Shown: positions 7,213 to 20,555, counted from the first letter of the stretch. The stretch: DNA of 64,000 bases from an uncultured Acidobacteriota bacterium (GCA_902826455.1 CADEEV010000002.1:62001-126000), one strand, 5' to 3'. The notes: generated by a model from the sequence alone, not told the origin. Numbers and translations: made by a program.

Positions 7213-10200
7213 ATGGCCACTGCGACGACCGACCCGCTTCTCGACTCCCTCGTCAACGACTTCGGGGGCAACTACGTGTTCGCCCTCGACCTCCTGGAGC
7301 AGTACCGGCAGGACCGCCAGCTCGTCGACAAGACCTGGCGCGACTACTTCGACAGGATCGGCGGCCGGCCCGTGGAGGCCGAGGTGGTGGCGCCGGCGCC
7401 GCAGCCCGCGCCCGCTGCCGTTCCCGCGCGCGAGGCGACGCTGGTCCGGGCCGAGGCCGCGCCCGTGGCGGCCCCGCGCTCGAAGGCCATGATCGTGCCG
7501 GCGATCCTGCCCGGCGACATCGCGCAGCCGATCCGTGGCGGAGCGATGCGCATCGTCGAGAACATGGAGGCGAGCCTCGGGGTCCCCACGGCCACGTCGA
7601 TCCGGACGATCCCCGTGCGCACCCTCGAGGAGAACCGCCGCATCCTCAACAAGCACCGGGACGCGACCGGCGGGTCCAAGATCAGCTTCACGCACCTCGT
7701 GGCCTGGGCGATCCTGCGCTCCCTCGACGCGTTCCCGCGGCTGAACGACGCCTACGCGGAGCTCGACGGCACGCCCCACCGCATCCAGCGCGACAGCGTG
7801 CGCCTCGGTCTCGCGGTGGACGTGCAGAAGAAGGACGGCTCGCGCACCCTGCTGGTGCCGAACATCAAGGACGCCGGCAGCCTCGACTTCGCGAGCTTCC
7901 TGAACGCCTACGACGCGCTCATCGCCAAGACGCGCAAGAGCGCGATCACGCCCGACGACTTCCTCGGCACCACGATCTCGCTCACGAACCCCGGGACGCT
8001 CGGCACCACGTCGTCGGCGCCGCGGCTGATGCCGGGCCAGGGCCTGATCGTCGCGACGGGTGCCCTCGACTACCCGGCCGAGTACCGCTCGATGGCGCCG
8101 CGCACGTTGTCCTTGCTCGGCATCAGCAAGGTGCTGACGCTGACCTCGACCTACGACCACCGCATCATCCAGGGCGCCGAGTCGGGCCTCTTCCTGGCGC
8201 GCATGGAAGAGCTGCTGAAGGGCGAGATCGGCTTCTACGAGCGGATCTTCGAGGACCTGAAGCTGCCGCACCGGCCGGTGCGCTGGGAGATCGACTCGGC
8301 CCCCGGCCTCGGCGGTTCCGCCGGCGGCCGCGAGGAGACCGAGAAGCAGGCGCGTGTCCTCCAGCTCATCCACGCCTACCGGGTGCGGGGCCACCTGGTC
8401 GCGGACCTCGATCCCCTCGACAGCCAGCGCGCGCCCCACAAGGACCTCGACCCCGCGACCTACGGCCTCACGCTGTGGGACCTCGACCGCGAGTTCATCA
8501 CGAACGGCCTGTCGGGCCGCGACCGCGGGACGCTGCGCGAGATCCTCGAGACGCTGCGCGACACTTACTGCGGCACCGTCGGCGTCGAGTACATGTACAT
8601 CGCCGATCCCGAGCGCAAGGAATGGCTGCAGGAGCGCATGGAGTCCTCGCGCAACCGGCTGCCGCTCACGGCCCCGCAGCGCAAGCGCATCCTCGAGAAG
8701 CTCGTGGAGGCCGAGAGCTTCGAGAAGTTCCTCCACACCAAGTACGTCGGCCACAAGCGTTTCTCCCTCGAGGGCTGCGAGGCGCTGATCCCGCTCCTCG
8801 ACCGGGTGTTGTGCGACGCCGCCCGCAACGGCGTCAAGGAAGCCGTGATCGGCATGTCCCATCGCGGCCGCCTGAACGTCCTCGCGAACACGATCGGCAA
8901 GCCGCTCGCCCAGATCTTCTCGGAGTTCGAGGGCCACGTCGATGCCGACTCGACCCAGGGCTCGGGCGACGTCAAGTACCACCTGGGCGCCACGGGCGAG
9001 CACAAGGCCGACACGGGCGAGACGCTGTCCGTGAGCGTCGCTCCGAACCCGAGCCACCTCGAGTTCGTGAACCCCGTCGTCGAGGGTATGGTGCGCGCGA
9101 AGCAGGACTCCCTCGGGGACACCGAGCGCGCGAAGGTGCTGCCGATCCTGCTCCACGGCGACGCGGCGATCGCGGGCCAGGGAATCGTGGCCGAGACCCT
9201 GAACCTCGCCGGCCTCGAAGGCTACGCGACGGGCGGCACGATCCACATCGTGGTGAACAACCAGATCGGCTTCACGACGCTGCCCCAGGACGCGCGCTCG
9301 TCCACCTATTGCACGGACGTCGCGAAGATGGTCCACGCGCCGGTCTTCCACGTGAACGGCGACGATCCCGAGGCCGTGGCGTTCGTGTCGGCCATCGCCT
9401 TCGAGTACCGGCAGCGCTTCAAGCGCGACATCCTGATCGACATGGTGGGGTACCGGCGCTGGGGCCACAACGAGGGCGACGAGCCCTCGTACACCCAGCC
9501 GATCATGTACTCGAAGATCAAGGCCCACACCTCGATCGGCCAGCTCTACGGCGACCAGGCGCTGCGCGCGGGCTGGATCACCCGCGAGGAGCTCGACGCC
9601 GTCTGGGCCGAGAAGAAGGCCGAGATGCAGCGCGAGGGCGAGAGCGGCAGCCTCGCGTCGATCGCGCGGCGCGTCCAGGCCCCGATGGCTCCCGTCGACG
9701 CCTCGGCCATGCGCGCGCGCCTCAAGACCGCCCTCCAGGCCCTGGGTTCGGTGCCCGAGGGCTTCGAGCTACACCCGAAGCTGATGCCGCTGATCAAGAA
9801 GCGCGCGGAGCTGCTCGAGGGCCGCGGCGACGTGGACTGGGCGACGGCCGAGTCTCTCGCGTGGGGCACGCTGCTGCTCGAGGGCGTGCCCGTGCGGCTC
9901 TCGGGGCAGGACACCGGCCGCGGCACGTTCAGCCAGCGCCACGCGGTGCTGTACGACGTCCGGAACGGCAAGGAGTACGTGCCGCTCAACGCGCTGGCGC
10001 CGACCGGCACGCGCTTCGAGGTGCACGACAGCCTGCTCTCCGAGGCCGCGGTGATGGGCTTCGACTACGGCTACGCCGTGGCGGACCACCGCACCCTGGT
10101 GATGTGGGAGGCGCAGTTCGGGGATTTCTTCAACGGCGCCCAGGTCATCGTCGACCAGTTCTTCGCCGCCTCGGAGACGAAGTGGGGCCAGCCCCACGGA

Positions 10201-10863
10201 CTCGTGCTGCTGCTGCCTCACGGCCACGAAGGCCAGGGCCCCGAGCACTCGTCGGCGCGCATCGAGCGCTTCCTCACCCTGTGCGCCGAGGACAACATGC
10301 GCGTCAGCTACCCGTCGACGCCGGCCTCGTTCTTCCACCTGCTGCGCTGGCAGGGCCGCGAATCGGTCGAGAAGCCGATGGTGGTGTTCACGCCCAAGAG
10401 CCTGTTGCGCCACCCGCGCTGCGTGTCGTCCCTCGAGGAGCTGACCGACGGGCGCTTCGAGCCCGTGATCGACGACGCCGGCGCGGACCCGTCGCGCGTG
10501 CGGCGCATCGTGCTCACGAGCGGCAAGCTCTACTACGACCTGCTCAAGGGCCGCGAGGACAAGAAGGCCGACCACGTCGCGCTGGTGCGCGTGGAGCAGC
10601 TGTATCCCGTGCCCACGACCGAGCTCGCCCGCGCCCTCGCGCGCTACGCGCCCGACGCCGAGCTGGTCTGGGCCCAGGAGGAGCCGCGCAACATGGGCGC
10701 CTGGCGCTTCCTGCGCGAGTGGTTCCAGGAGGGCGTCGTGGCCGACGCCGGCAAGCGCGTGCCGCGCTACCTCGGCCGCCCCGGGAGCGCCTCGCCCGCG
10801 CCGGGCTCCCACAAGGCCCACGTGCTCGAGCAGGAGCACATCGTCTCCGAAGCCCTCGCCTGA
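7213..10863 (+). CDS. kgd: Multifunctional 2-oxoglutarate dehydrogenase E2-E1 (Kgd type)
   Basis: A 1216-residue fused TCA-cycle enzyme that oxidatively decarboxylates 2-oxoglutarate. Residues 1-45 are the E1 N-terminal helix region (NDFGGNYVFALDLLEQY). Residues 48-90 are an Ala/Pro linker. About 95-335 form a dihydrolipoyl succinyltransferase (E2) domain with the catalytic YDHRIIQGAESG motif near 316. The rest is the thiamine-diphosphate E1: GMSHRGRLNVLAN near 547, LHGDAAIAGQG near 650 and RRWGHNEGDEPSYTQP near 750. No lipoyl domain is present, as in mycobacterial Kgd, so a lipoyl-bearing E2 must come from elsewhere. The length matches that family (about 1,210-1,230 residues). Its stop overlaps the start of a lipoprotein gene. 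Confidence 0.96.
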   Translation: MATATTDPLLDSLVNDFGGNYVFALDLLEQYRQDRQLVDKTWRDYFDRIGGRPVEAEVVAPAPQPAPAAVPAREATLVRAEAAPVAAPRSKAMIVPAILPGDIAQPIRGGAMRIVENMEASLGVPTATSIRTIPVRTLEENRRILNKHRDATGGSKISFTHLVAWAILRSLDAFPRLNDAYAELDGTPHRIQRDSVRLGLAVDVQKKDGSRTLLVPNIKDAGSLDFASFLNAYDALIAKTRKSAITPDDFLGTTISLTNPGTLGTTSSAPRLMPGQGLIVATGALDYPAEYRSMAPRTLSLLGISKVLTLTSTYDHRIIQGAESGLFLARMEELLKGEIGFYERIFEDLKLPHRPVRWEIDSAPGLGGSAGGREETEKQARVLQLIHAYRVRGHLVADLDPLDSQRAPHKDLDPATYGLTLWDLDREFITNGLSGRDRGTLREILETLRDTYCGTVGVEYMYIADPERKEWLQERMESSRNRLPLTAPQRKRILEKLVEAESFEKFLHTKYVGHKRFSLEGCEALIPLLDRVLCDAARNGVKEAVIGMSHRGRLNVLANTIGKPLAQIFSEFEGHVDADSTQGSGDVKYHLGATGEHKADTGETLSVSVAPNPSHLEFVNPVVEGMVRAKQDSLGDTERAKVLPILLHGDAAIAGQGIVAETLNLAGLEGYATGGTIHIVVNNQIGFTTLPQDARSSTYCTDVAKMVHAPVFHVNGDDPEAVAFVSAIAFEYRQRFKRDILIDMVGYRRWGHNEGDEPSYTQPIMYSKIKAHTSIGQLYGDQALRAGWITREELDAVWAEKKAEMQREGESGSLASIARRVQAPMAPVDASAMRARLKTALQALGSVPEGFELHPKLMPLIKKRAELLEGRGDVDWATAESLAWGTLLLEGVPVRLSGQDTGRGTFSQRHAVLYDVRNGKEYVPLNALAPTGTRFEVHDSLLSEAAVMGFDYGYAVADHRTLVMWEAQFGDFFNGAQVIVDQFFAASETKWGQPHGLVLLLPHGHEGQGPEHSSARIERFLTLCAEDNMRVSYPSTPASFFHLLRWQGRESVEKPMVVFTPKSLLRHPRCVSSLEELTDGRFEPVIDDAGADPSRVRRIVLTSGKLYYDLLKGREDKKADHVALVRVEQLYPVPTTELARALARYAPDAELVWAQEEPRNMGAWRFLREWFQEGVVADAGKRVPRYLGRPGSASPAPGSHKAHVLEQEHIVSEALA

Positions 10864-12292
10864 GACGAGCGGCCGCCGGCCTCGCGCTCGTCCTGGCGGC
10901 CTGCGGCGGCGTCGCGCCCGCGGCGCCCCCGGCGCAGGCGCTGCGCATCGCGGTGGCGTCGGAGCTCCCGAGCCTCGAGCCCTGGCCCTTCGGCCACGGC
11001 GGCCAGGCGATCCTGTGCAACGTCTACGAGGGCCTGGTGGCCTTCGACGCGCGCATGCGCGTCGTGCCGGCTCTCGCCGAGCGCTGGGAGAGTCCCGACG
11101 AGCTGACCTGGCGCTTCTTCCTGAGGGCCGGCGTCCTGCGCCACGACGGGCGGCCCCTGGCAGCCGCCGACGTCGTCGCGAGCCTCGAGCGCTCCCGTCC
11201 CGCGATGGTGGCGAGCGTCGCGTCTCCCGCCGCCGGCGTCGTGGACATCCGCACGCTCCGGCCGGAGCCGATGCTGCTCAACGACCTGGTGCCGAGCTTC
11301 ATCGCCCTGCCGCCGGCCGGAACCGGCGGCGCCCTGGTCGGCGCCGGGCCGTACCGCGTCACGTCGTTCGAGCCCGGCCGCTCCCTGGAGCTCGCCGCCT
11401 TCGAGGGCTACTGGCGGGGCGCGCCGGCCGTGCCCACGCTGCGCTTCGTCTTCGAGTCCGATCCTGCCGGGCGCGAGCGCCTGCTCGCCGACGGCGCCGT
11501 GGACGTCGCGCTGCGCCTGCCGGAGAGCGCCAGGGACGCCGCCGGCTTCCGCCTGTCCTACCGCGCGGCGCCGGGCGCGCGCCTGCTCGCGCTGCGCGTC
11601 GATCGCGCGCCCTTCGACGACCTCCGCGTGCGGCAGGCGATCGATCTGGCCCTCGACCGTGGCGCCATCGCCCACGACGTCCTGGCGGGGCGCGCACGGC
11701 CGATGGGCCAGTTCCTGCCCCAGGGCTTCTTCGGGTCGGTGCCCGGTCTCGAGGGGCGCCCACGGGACCTCGCCGCCGCGCGGCGCCTCGTCGCCGTGGC
11801 CGGGCAGGGCCGTGGGATCGGCTTCGAGCTCACCCACGGCTCGGGGCGCAAGGCCGAGGCCGAGGCTCTCGCGGCCCAGCTCGCGGACGCGGGCTTCCGC
11901 GTCCGCTTGCGCTCCCGCAGCGCCGGCGAGATCTCCGGGCACCTCGAGACCGGCGACTTCGCCGCGGTCCTGTGGAGCCTGATCTCGTACACGGCCGACG
12001 CGAGCGACGTCTTCACGAACGTGCTCCATTCGCGGGACGAGGCCCGGGGCCTCGGCCGCCAGAACACCTTCGGCTATCGCGACGCCGCCCTCGACCGGCT
12101 GATCGAGCGCGCGGTGCTGGCCCGAGGCCTGAACGACCGCTCGACCCTGTTCCAGGAGGCGACCCGGCTCGCGGTGCGGGACCTGGCCGTCGTGCCCCTG
12201 TGGGAAGTGCCCTGGGTGACGGGCGTGCGCGACGACGTCGACTACGTGCCGAGCGCCGACGGCTGGTTCCGCGCCACGAGCGCGCGGCGACG

Positions 12293-12296
<4 letters not shown>
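10860..12296 (+). CDS. Family 5 extracellular solute-binding lipoprotein (peptide/nickel type), CTG start
   Basis: A 478-residue periplasmic binding protein of the oligopeptide/dipeptide/nickel family. It has a lipoprotein signal RRAAAGLALVLAAC, then IAVASELPSLEPW and NVYEGLVAFD, the usual SBP_bac_5 opening. Later landmarks are LTWRFFLRAGVLRHDGRPL, VGAGPYRVTSFEPG and FDDLRVRQAIDLALDR. The signal peptide starts directly at CTG 10860, which overlaps the kgd stop as CTGA; no ATG, GTG or TTG exists in frame before the lipobox. I therefore infer CTG initiation coupled to kgd translation. No ABC permease genes are adjacent, so it may serve an unlinked transporter or act as an orphan sensor. It converges with the response-regulator gene; the two stops overlap at CTAG. 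Confidence 0.85.
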
Positions 12297-13620
<1,324 letters not shown>

Positions 13621-13624
<4 letters not shown>

Positions 13625-14664
13625 CGCGGGGCCGGCTCCACCGCCAGCACGACGCGGAACGACGCGCCGCGCCGGCTCGGCCGGAGCACGAGGTCGCCGC
13701 CACGCCCGCGCACCAGGCTCCGGGCGATCGCGAGGCCCAGGCCCGTGCCCTCGTCGGGGTTGGTCGTGAAGAACGGCTCGAAGATGTGGTCGCGCGCCGC
13801 GGGCGCGATGCCGGGGCCGGTGTCCGCCACGATCAGGCTCAGGCGCCGCGAGGCGAGGCTCGCGCGGATCGTGAGCGTGCCGGATCCGGCCATGGCGCGG
13901 GCCGCGTTCAGGGCCAGGGCCATGACGACCTGCTGCAGGGAGTCGGGCTCGATGCGGGCGAGCGGCAGCGTCCTGGGAACCCGGGCTCGCACCTTCACGC
14001 GCTCGAAGCGCGGGTGGCGCTCGAGCAGCTTCAAGGCCGTCGCCACCACGGCGCCGACGTCGGCCGTCGTGCTGGCGTCGGGGCGCGCCTCCGCCAGGAG
14101 CGAGCGCACGAGGCGCTCGCAGCGCGCCACCTCGCTGCGGATGAGCCGGCGGAACTCGTCGGCCTCGCGCTTGCGCTTCGGATCGCCCTTCATCGCGAGG
14201 GAGGCGAGGGCCTCGGCGCAGCCCGCGATCCCGGCCAGCGGGTTCGAGATCTCGTGGACGACACCGGCCACGAGCTGGCCGAGGTAGGCGAGGCGGTCCG
14301 AGGCGATGAGCCGCATCTCGAGGGCCCGGCGCTCCGTGACGTCCTCGAACCACGAGAGCACGTGGGTCACACGGCCGCCGGCCTCGACCGGCAGGCGCCG
14401 CACGTGGAAGAGCTGGCCGCCGCGGCTCTCCACGGTGCCCTCGTGGGCCCGGCCGGTGCGGAACACCTGCTCGAGGATCGGCAGCGTCGCCTTGAAGCCG
14501 CGCGGGTGCAGGACGTGCTTCAGGTGCCGCCCCAGGACCTTCGCGCGGGGCTGGCCCTGGGGGCCCTCCTCGCGCAGGCGGTTCCAGGCCACGATCCGCA
14601 GCTCCCGGTCGACGACGTAGAGGCTGATCGGGATCGCGTCGAGGAAGGTCTCCGCCGAGGTCAA
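13621..14664 (-). CDS. PAS-domain sensor histidine kinase (NtrB-like)
   Basis: A 347-residue soluble kinase with no transmembrane segment. A PAS domain covers residues 1-112 (DAIPISLYVVDRELRIVAWN, ending SWFEDVTERR). The dimerisation/phospho-acceptor box is GVVHEISNPLAG with His137. The ATPase domain follows with N-box VVMALALNAARAM, G1 ADTGPGIAP, F-box FEPFFTTN and G2 GTGLGLAI. The start is TTG 14664, three nt after the phosphoesterase stop. It forms a classical pair with the sigma-54 activator downstream (ATGA overlap). Lack of membrane segments implies a cytoplasmic signal read through the PAS domain. Confidence 0.94.
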
Positions 14665-14667
14665 GGC

Positions 14668-15468
14668 TCAGGCCCCGAGGTCGGCTTCGCTCAGCAGCAT
14701 GCGATCGATGTTGCGGGCCCGGCCCGTGGCGGGATCGGCGTCCACCACCACGGCCGCGAAGCGCGGGTCGTTCTTCGCCGTCTCGAAGCGGCTCGGCATC
14801 GCCGTCAAGAAGCGCTGGATGATGGGCTCCTTCTCGACGCCGATCACCGAGTCGTAGGGCCCGGTCATGCCCAGGTCCGAGCAGTAGGCCGTTCCCTTGG
14901 GCAGCAGGCGATGGTCGCAGGTCGGCACGTGGGTGTGGGTGCCGACCACGGCCGTCGCGAGGCCGTCGAGGTAGTAGCCGAGGGCCATCTTCTCGGAGGT
15001 CGCCTCGGCGTGGATGTCGACGATGACGATCTTCGCTTCCTTCCTGAGACGCTCGACTTCGGCCATGCCCATCGTGAAGGGATCGTCCATGGCGCCGTTC
15101 ATGAAGACGCGGCCCGACAGGTTGAGGGTGGCGACCGGCACCCCCGAGTCCTTCGCCTTCCCGACGTGGAAGCCGCGCCCGGGCTGGCCCGCCGGGTAGT
15201 TCGCGGGCCGGAGCAGGTCGTTCAACTGGCCGATGTGCGGCAGGATCTCGCGCTTGTCCCAGATGTGGTTGCCCGACGTCTGGCAGTCGACGCCCAGGGC
15301 GCGGATCTCGTCGTAGATCTCGCGGGTCACGCCGAAGCCTCCGGCCGCGTTCTCCACGTTCGCGATGCAGTAGTCGATGTCCCACTTGCGGTAGACGTAG
15401 GGGAGCGCCTTCTTGAGGATGGCGCGGCCAGGGCTTCCGACGATGTCGCCGATGATGAGGATGTTCAC
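14668..15468 (-). CDS. ymdB: YmdB/TIGR00282-family metallophosphoesterase
   Basis: A 266-residue dinuclear metallophosphoesterase. The family residues fall at expected positions: D8 (GDIVGS), E39-N40 (NVENAAGG), N67-H68 (SGNHIWDK), H153 (DIHAE) and H178/H180 (GTHTHVP). In Bacillus subtilis the homologue acts on 2',3'-cyclic nucleotides and affects the biofilm/motility choice; the substrate here is inferred only from family membership. The start is GTG 15468. A GATAAT -10 (15480-15475) ends 6 nt before it, predicting a leaderless transcript that continues into the kinase and response-regulator genes. That places the phosphoesterase in a signalling operon. Confidence 0.93.
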   Translation of the reverse strand: MNILIIGDIVGSPGRAILKKALPYVYRKWDIDYCIANVENAAGGFGVTREIYDEIRALGVDCQTSGNHIWDKREILPHIGQLNDLLRPANYPAGQPGRGFHVGKAKDSGVPVATLNLSGRVFMNGAMDDPFTMGMAEVERLRKEAKIVIVDIHAEATSEKMALGYYLDGLATAVVGTHTHVPTCDHRLLPKGTAYCSDLGMTGPYDSVIGVEKEPIIQRFLTAMPSRFETAKNDPRFAAVVVDADPATGRARNIDRMLLSEADLGA

Positions 15469-15473
15469 GAGGG

Positions 15474-15480
15474 TATTATC
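15474..15480. promoter_or_regulatory. Shared bidirectional -10 element between ymdB and the GAF gene
   Basis: The two divergent genes are separated by only 17 bp. On the plus strand TATTAT (15474-15479) ends 6 nt before ATG 15486. On the minus strand GATAAT (15480-15475) ends 6 nt before GTG 15468. The hexamers overlap by five bases. Both genes would be leaderless. Any -35 contacts must lie inside the coding regions of the opposite gene. Confidence 0.6.
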
Positions 15481-15485
15481 CCATC

Positions 15486-15985
15486 ATGGACCTCGAGAAG
15501 CGGCTGATCGGCCTCGTGGCCGCCACGCGCGGCGACGGCGGCAAGGCGCTGCGCGGCGCCCTGCGCGACGATCTGCAGGCCCTGGCGCCCTTCGACCGGG
15601 GCGAGGTCGCGTTCCTGCGCGAGGGCCGGGTCGACCGCTGGCGGCTCGACGACGGGCCCGGCCCGGTCTCTGGCGACGACCTCGTGCGCCACGTCGCGGC
15701 CCACCCGGTGCCGGTGCGGGTCGACGACCTCCACGACACCTTCGACTTCGAGGGCACCCGCGAGAACCTCGAGGCGCTGGGCCTGCGCTCGCTCCTGGCG
15801 TTGCCGCTCTCGGGCTCGGGCGGCCTCGAGGGGGCTCTCGTGGTCGCCCGGGACTACGGCTGGGCCTTCGCGGGCGCGTCGCTGCGCGCCCTGGTGCCGT
15901 TCGCCGAGATGGCCGGCCTGTGCGTCGACCGCGCCCTGCAGCTCACCGCCTCGGGCGCCCGCCCGATCCGGAGCAAGCCCAGCCG

Positions 15986-15989
<4 letters not shown>
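15486..15989 (+). CDS. GAF-domain protein
   Basis: A 167-residue soluble protein consisting mainly of one GAF-like sensory domain: a helical start, VRVDDLHDTFDFEGTRENLEALGLRSLLALPLS, then LEGALVVARDYGWAF and a final helix LRALVPFAEMAGLCVDRAL. Cysteine is nearly absent and no output domain is present, so it would act through protein partners or as a small-molecule sensor. It is transcribed divergently from ymdB from an overlapping -10 and appears leaderless. It converges on lon with a 4-bp stop overlap. The ligand is unknown. Confidence 0.85.
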
Positions 15990-18423
<2,434 letters not shown>

Positions 18424-18427
<4 letters not shown>

Positions 18428-18888
18428 TCTTCCCTCCGCAATGGGATGACGGTTTCCCGGCCCCGGCGATCCTTGAGACGCGGCAGCGTCACGATCAGCA
18501 GCCCGCCCGTGAGCCGCGCCTCGGCCTTCTGGAAGTCCACGGCGATGTCGATGGGGATCGCGCGCTTGAAGCGCCCCTGGTGCCGTTCCATGCAGACGAA
18601 GGCCGCGGCGCCCGACCCGGGGCGCCGCTCCCGGCGCTCGCCCGAGACCACGAGGTCGTGGTCCTTGAACGTCACGCGCAGGGACTCGAGGGCGATCCCG
18701 GGAACCTCCATCACCACCTTGAGGTTGCCGCCGCACTCGTAGACGTCGGCGCTCGGCAGCCAGGCGGCCGACTCGGGGCGCTCGACGCGCTCCGCCTCGC
18801 TCAGGCGCTCGAAGAGCTGGTTCACCTCGCGCTGCAGCAGCGCGAGCTCGGACAGGGAGGTTCTCAGGGCTTTTCGGACGACGCTCAC
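18424..18888 (-). CDS. Hsp20/alpha-crystallin small heat-shock protein
   Basis: A 154-residue ATP-independent holdase. An N-terminal helical arm (1-45) is followed by the alpha-crystallin domain (about 48-140): PSADVYECGGNLKVVMEVPG, then LVVSGERRE and the C-terminal GGLLIVTLP, the family A-x-x-x-G-V-L-x-V-x-x-P variant. The usual C-terminal I-x-I/V motif appears as TVIPL. The start is GTG 18888. A TAGGCT hexamer overlapping the phosphatase stop lies 10 nt upstream and may be an internal promoter. The gene is coupled to lon by GTGA, so holdase and protease are made together. Confidence 0.92.
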
Positions 18889-18901
18889 TCTGGTCGGTAG
18901 C

Positions 18902-20542
18902 CTACACCCGTTTCAGAACGATCAGAGTCCGGTCGTCGGTGGCCTTTGCGCCGCCGGAGAAGACGTCGATGTCGGTCAGGATGTTGGCCTCGATGGCCGC
19001 CGCGGCCAGGGCGCGATCGCGCTTGATCGTCTGGGCCAGGCGCGGTTCGCCGTACTCCTCGCCGGCCTTGTCCCAGGTCTCGCTGACGCCGTCCGAGAAG
19101 ATCACCAGGGTGTCTCCGCGCTCGAGGCGGGCGCAGCCGTGGACGTAGGGGACCGAGTCGAACATGCCGAGGACCATGCCGCCCTCGGTGAGCTCCTCGA
19201 GGCGGCCGTCGGCGCGGGCCAGGATCGGCGGGTTGTGGCCGGCGTTCACGTACACGATGTCGCCGTTCACGGGATCGAGGCGCGCCATGGCGAAGGTGGC
19301 GAACTTGCCGTCGGGGATGTTCTGGCAGACCGTGCGGTTGATCCGGCCCACGGCCTCGGCGGGCTCGAACTCGGTCCAGTGGGCGCGCACGGCGGCGCGC
19401 AGCACGGTCATGAGCAAGGCCGCCCCGGTGCCCTTGCCCGAGACGTCGCCCAGCGCGAGGTAGAGCTTGCCGGCGTGCTCGATGTAGTCGAAGTAGTCGC
19501 CGCCCACGGTGCGACAGGGATGGTTGGAGCCCGAGACGTCGTAGCCGGCCAGGATCGGCGGCGCCCCTGGGAGGAGGCGGCGCTGGATCTCCGCCGCGCG
19601 CTTCATGTCGTCCTCGAGCTGCCGCTTCTCGATGTTCTCCTCGAGGAGCCGGACGTTCTCGATCTGAACCGCGGCGATGTTCGCGACGGCGGTCACCACC
19701 CGGAGGTCGTCCTCGGTGAAGGAATGGGAGTGCTGGACCGAGTCGAGGTAGACGAGACCGATCACGGCGTCGCGCTCGGCCACCTCCCCCGTGAACCACA
19801 GCGGGGCGCACAGGGCCGAGCGGATGCCGGAGGTCAGGATCGAGTCCTGGGTCTTGAAGGCCTGGTCCTCGAGGAGGTTCGGCATGAGCAGCGAGACACG
19901 CTCGCTCAGGGCCCGCCGCGCGATCGACCGGCTGACCTTGGTGATGGGTGCGCCCGCCCGGCTCTTCGAGGCCTTGATCACGGGCTGGGCCGCGCCGGCC
20001 TCCACGATCAGGATCGCGGCCCGCTCGGCCGGCACCGCCTCGAGGAGCAGCTCCAGGATCCGGTCGAAGAGCTCGTCCAGGGAGCGGTGGATGAGCAGGT
20101 CGCTCGCGGCCTGGCTGAGGGTCCGGAGCAGGCGATTCTGGCGCACCAGCTCCCCGGGATCGTCCACCGGCTTCGTGACGACGTCGGAGATCTCCTTGGC
20201 GGGGAAGATGCGGGTGCCGATCGGTTCCATGTCGTCGTCGGTGTCGTCGGACACGGCGTACGAGAAGGTCAGGCGGTGCTCGCCCAGGGTGATGAGGTCG
20301 CCCTCGCGCAGCGCCTGCTCCCCCGAGAGGCGCGCCCCGTTCAGGAGCGTGCCGTTCTTGCTGCCGAGGTCGATGAGCAGGTAGCCCGAGCCGCGGGCGC
20401 GCACTTCGGCGTGGTGGCGCGAGAGCCACTGGTCGGGCAGGAAGATGTCGTTCTCCCGGGAGCGCCCGATCGTCACGCGTTCTTTGTCGAGGCTCACGCG
20501 GCGGCTCGCGCCGTCCGCGGACTCGATGCGGATCTCGGCCAT
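18902..20542 (-). CDS. FHA-GAF-PP2C (SpoIIE-type) serine/threonine phosphatase
   Basis: A 546-residue signalling protein with three domains in order. An FHA phosphothreonine-binding domain (about 1-92) has VTIGRSRENDIFLPD, LSRHHAEVR and GSKNGTLLNG. A GAF domain (about 145-300) includes SALCAPLWFTGEVAERDAVI. The PP2C/SpoIIE phosphatase (about 310-546) contains QRRLLPGAPP, TVGGDYFDY, LALGDVSGKGTGAALLM and FSDGVSETWD with metal-binding Asp residues. Such proteins often control anti-sigma or anti-anti-sigma partners. Here it precedes hsp20 and lon on the same strand by 13 bp, hinting at partner-switching control of proteostasis (inference). A TAGAAT -10 (20561-20556) lies 13 nt before ATG 20542. 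Confidence 0.93.
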   Translation of the reverse strand: MAEIRIESADGASRRVSLDKERVTIGRSRENDIFLPDQWLSRHHAEVRARGSGYLLIDLGSKNGTLLNGARLSGEQALREGDLITLGEHRLTFSYAVSDDTDDDMEPIGTRIFPAKEISDVVTKPVDDPGELVRQNRLLRTLSQAASDLLIHRSLDELFDRILELLLEAVPAERAAILIVEAGAAQPVIKASKSRAGAPITKVSRSIARRALSERVSLLMPNLLEDQAFKTQDSILTSGIRSALCAPLWFTGEVAERDAVIGLVYLDSVQHSHSFTEDDLRVVTAVANIAAVQIENVRLLEENIEKRQLEDDMKRAAEIQRRLLPGAPPILAGYDVSGSNHPCRTVGGDYFDYIEHAGKLYLALGDVSGKGTGAALLMTVLRAAVRAHWTEFEPAEAVGRINRTVCQNIPDGKFATFAMARLDPVNGDIVYVNAGHNPPILARADGRLEELTEGGMVLGMFDSVPYVHGCARLERGDTLVIFSDGVSETWDKAGEEYGEPRLAQTIKRDRALAAAAIEANILTDIDVFSGGAKATDDRTLIVLKRV

Positions 20543-20555
20543 GTGGAGAGACTGG

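Noticed and set aside
6633-10859. Very long open frame continuing upstream of the solute-binding lipoprotein across all of kgd
   Set aside because: In GC-rich DNA long stop-free shadow frames are common; the product is Arg/Pro/Gly-rich low complexity and the strand is fully used by kgd in another frame. Only the part from 10860 has signal peptide and family motifs.
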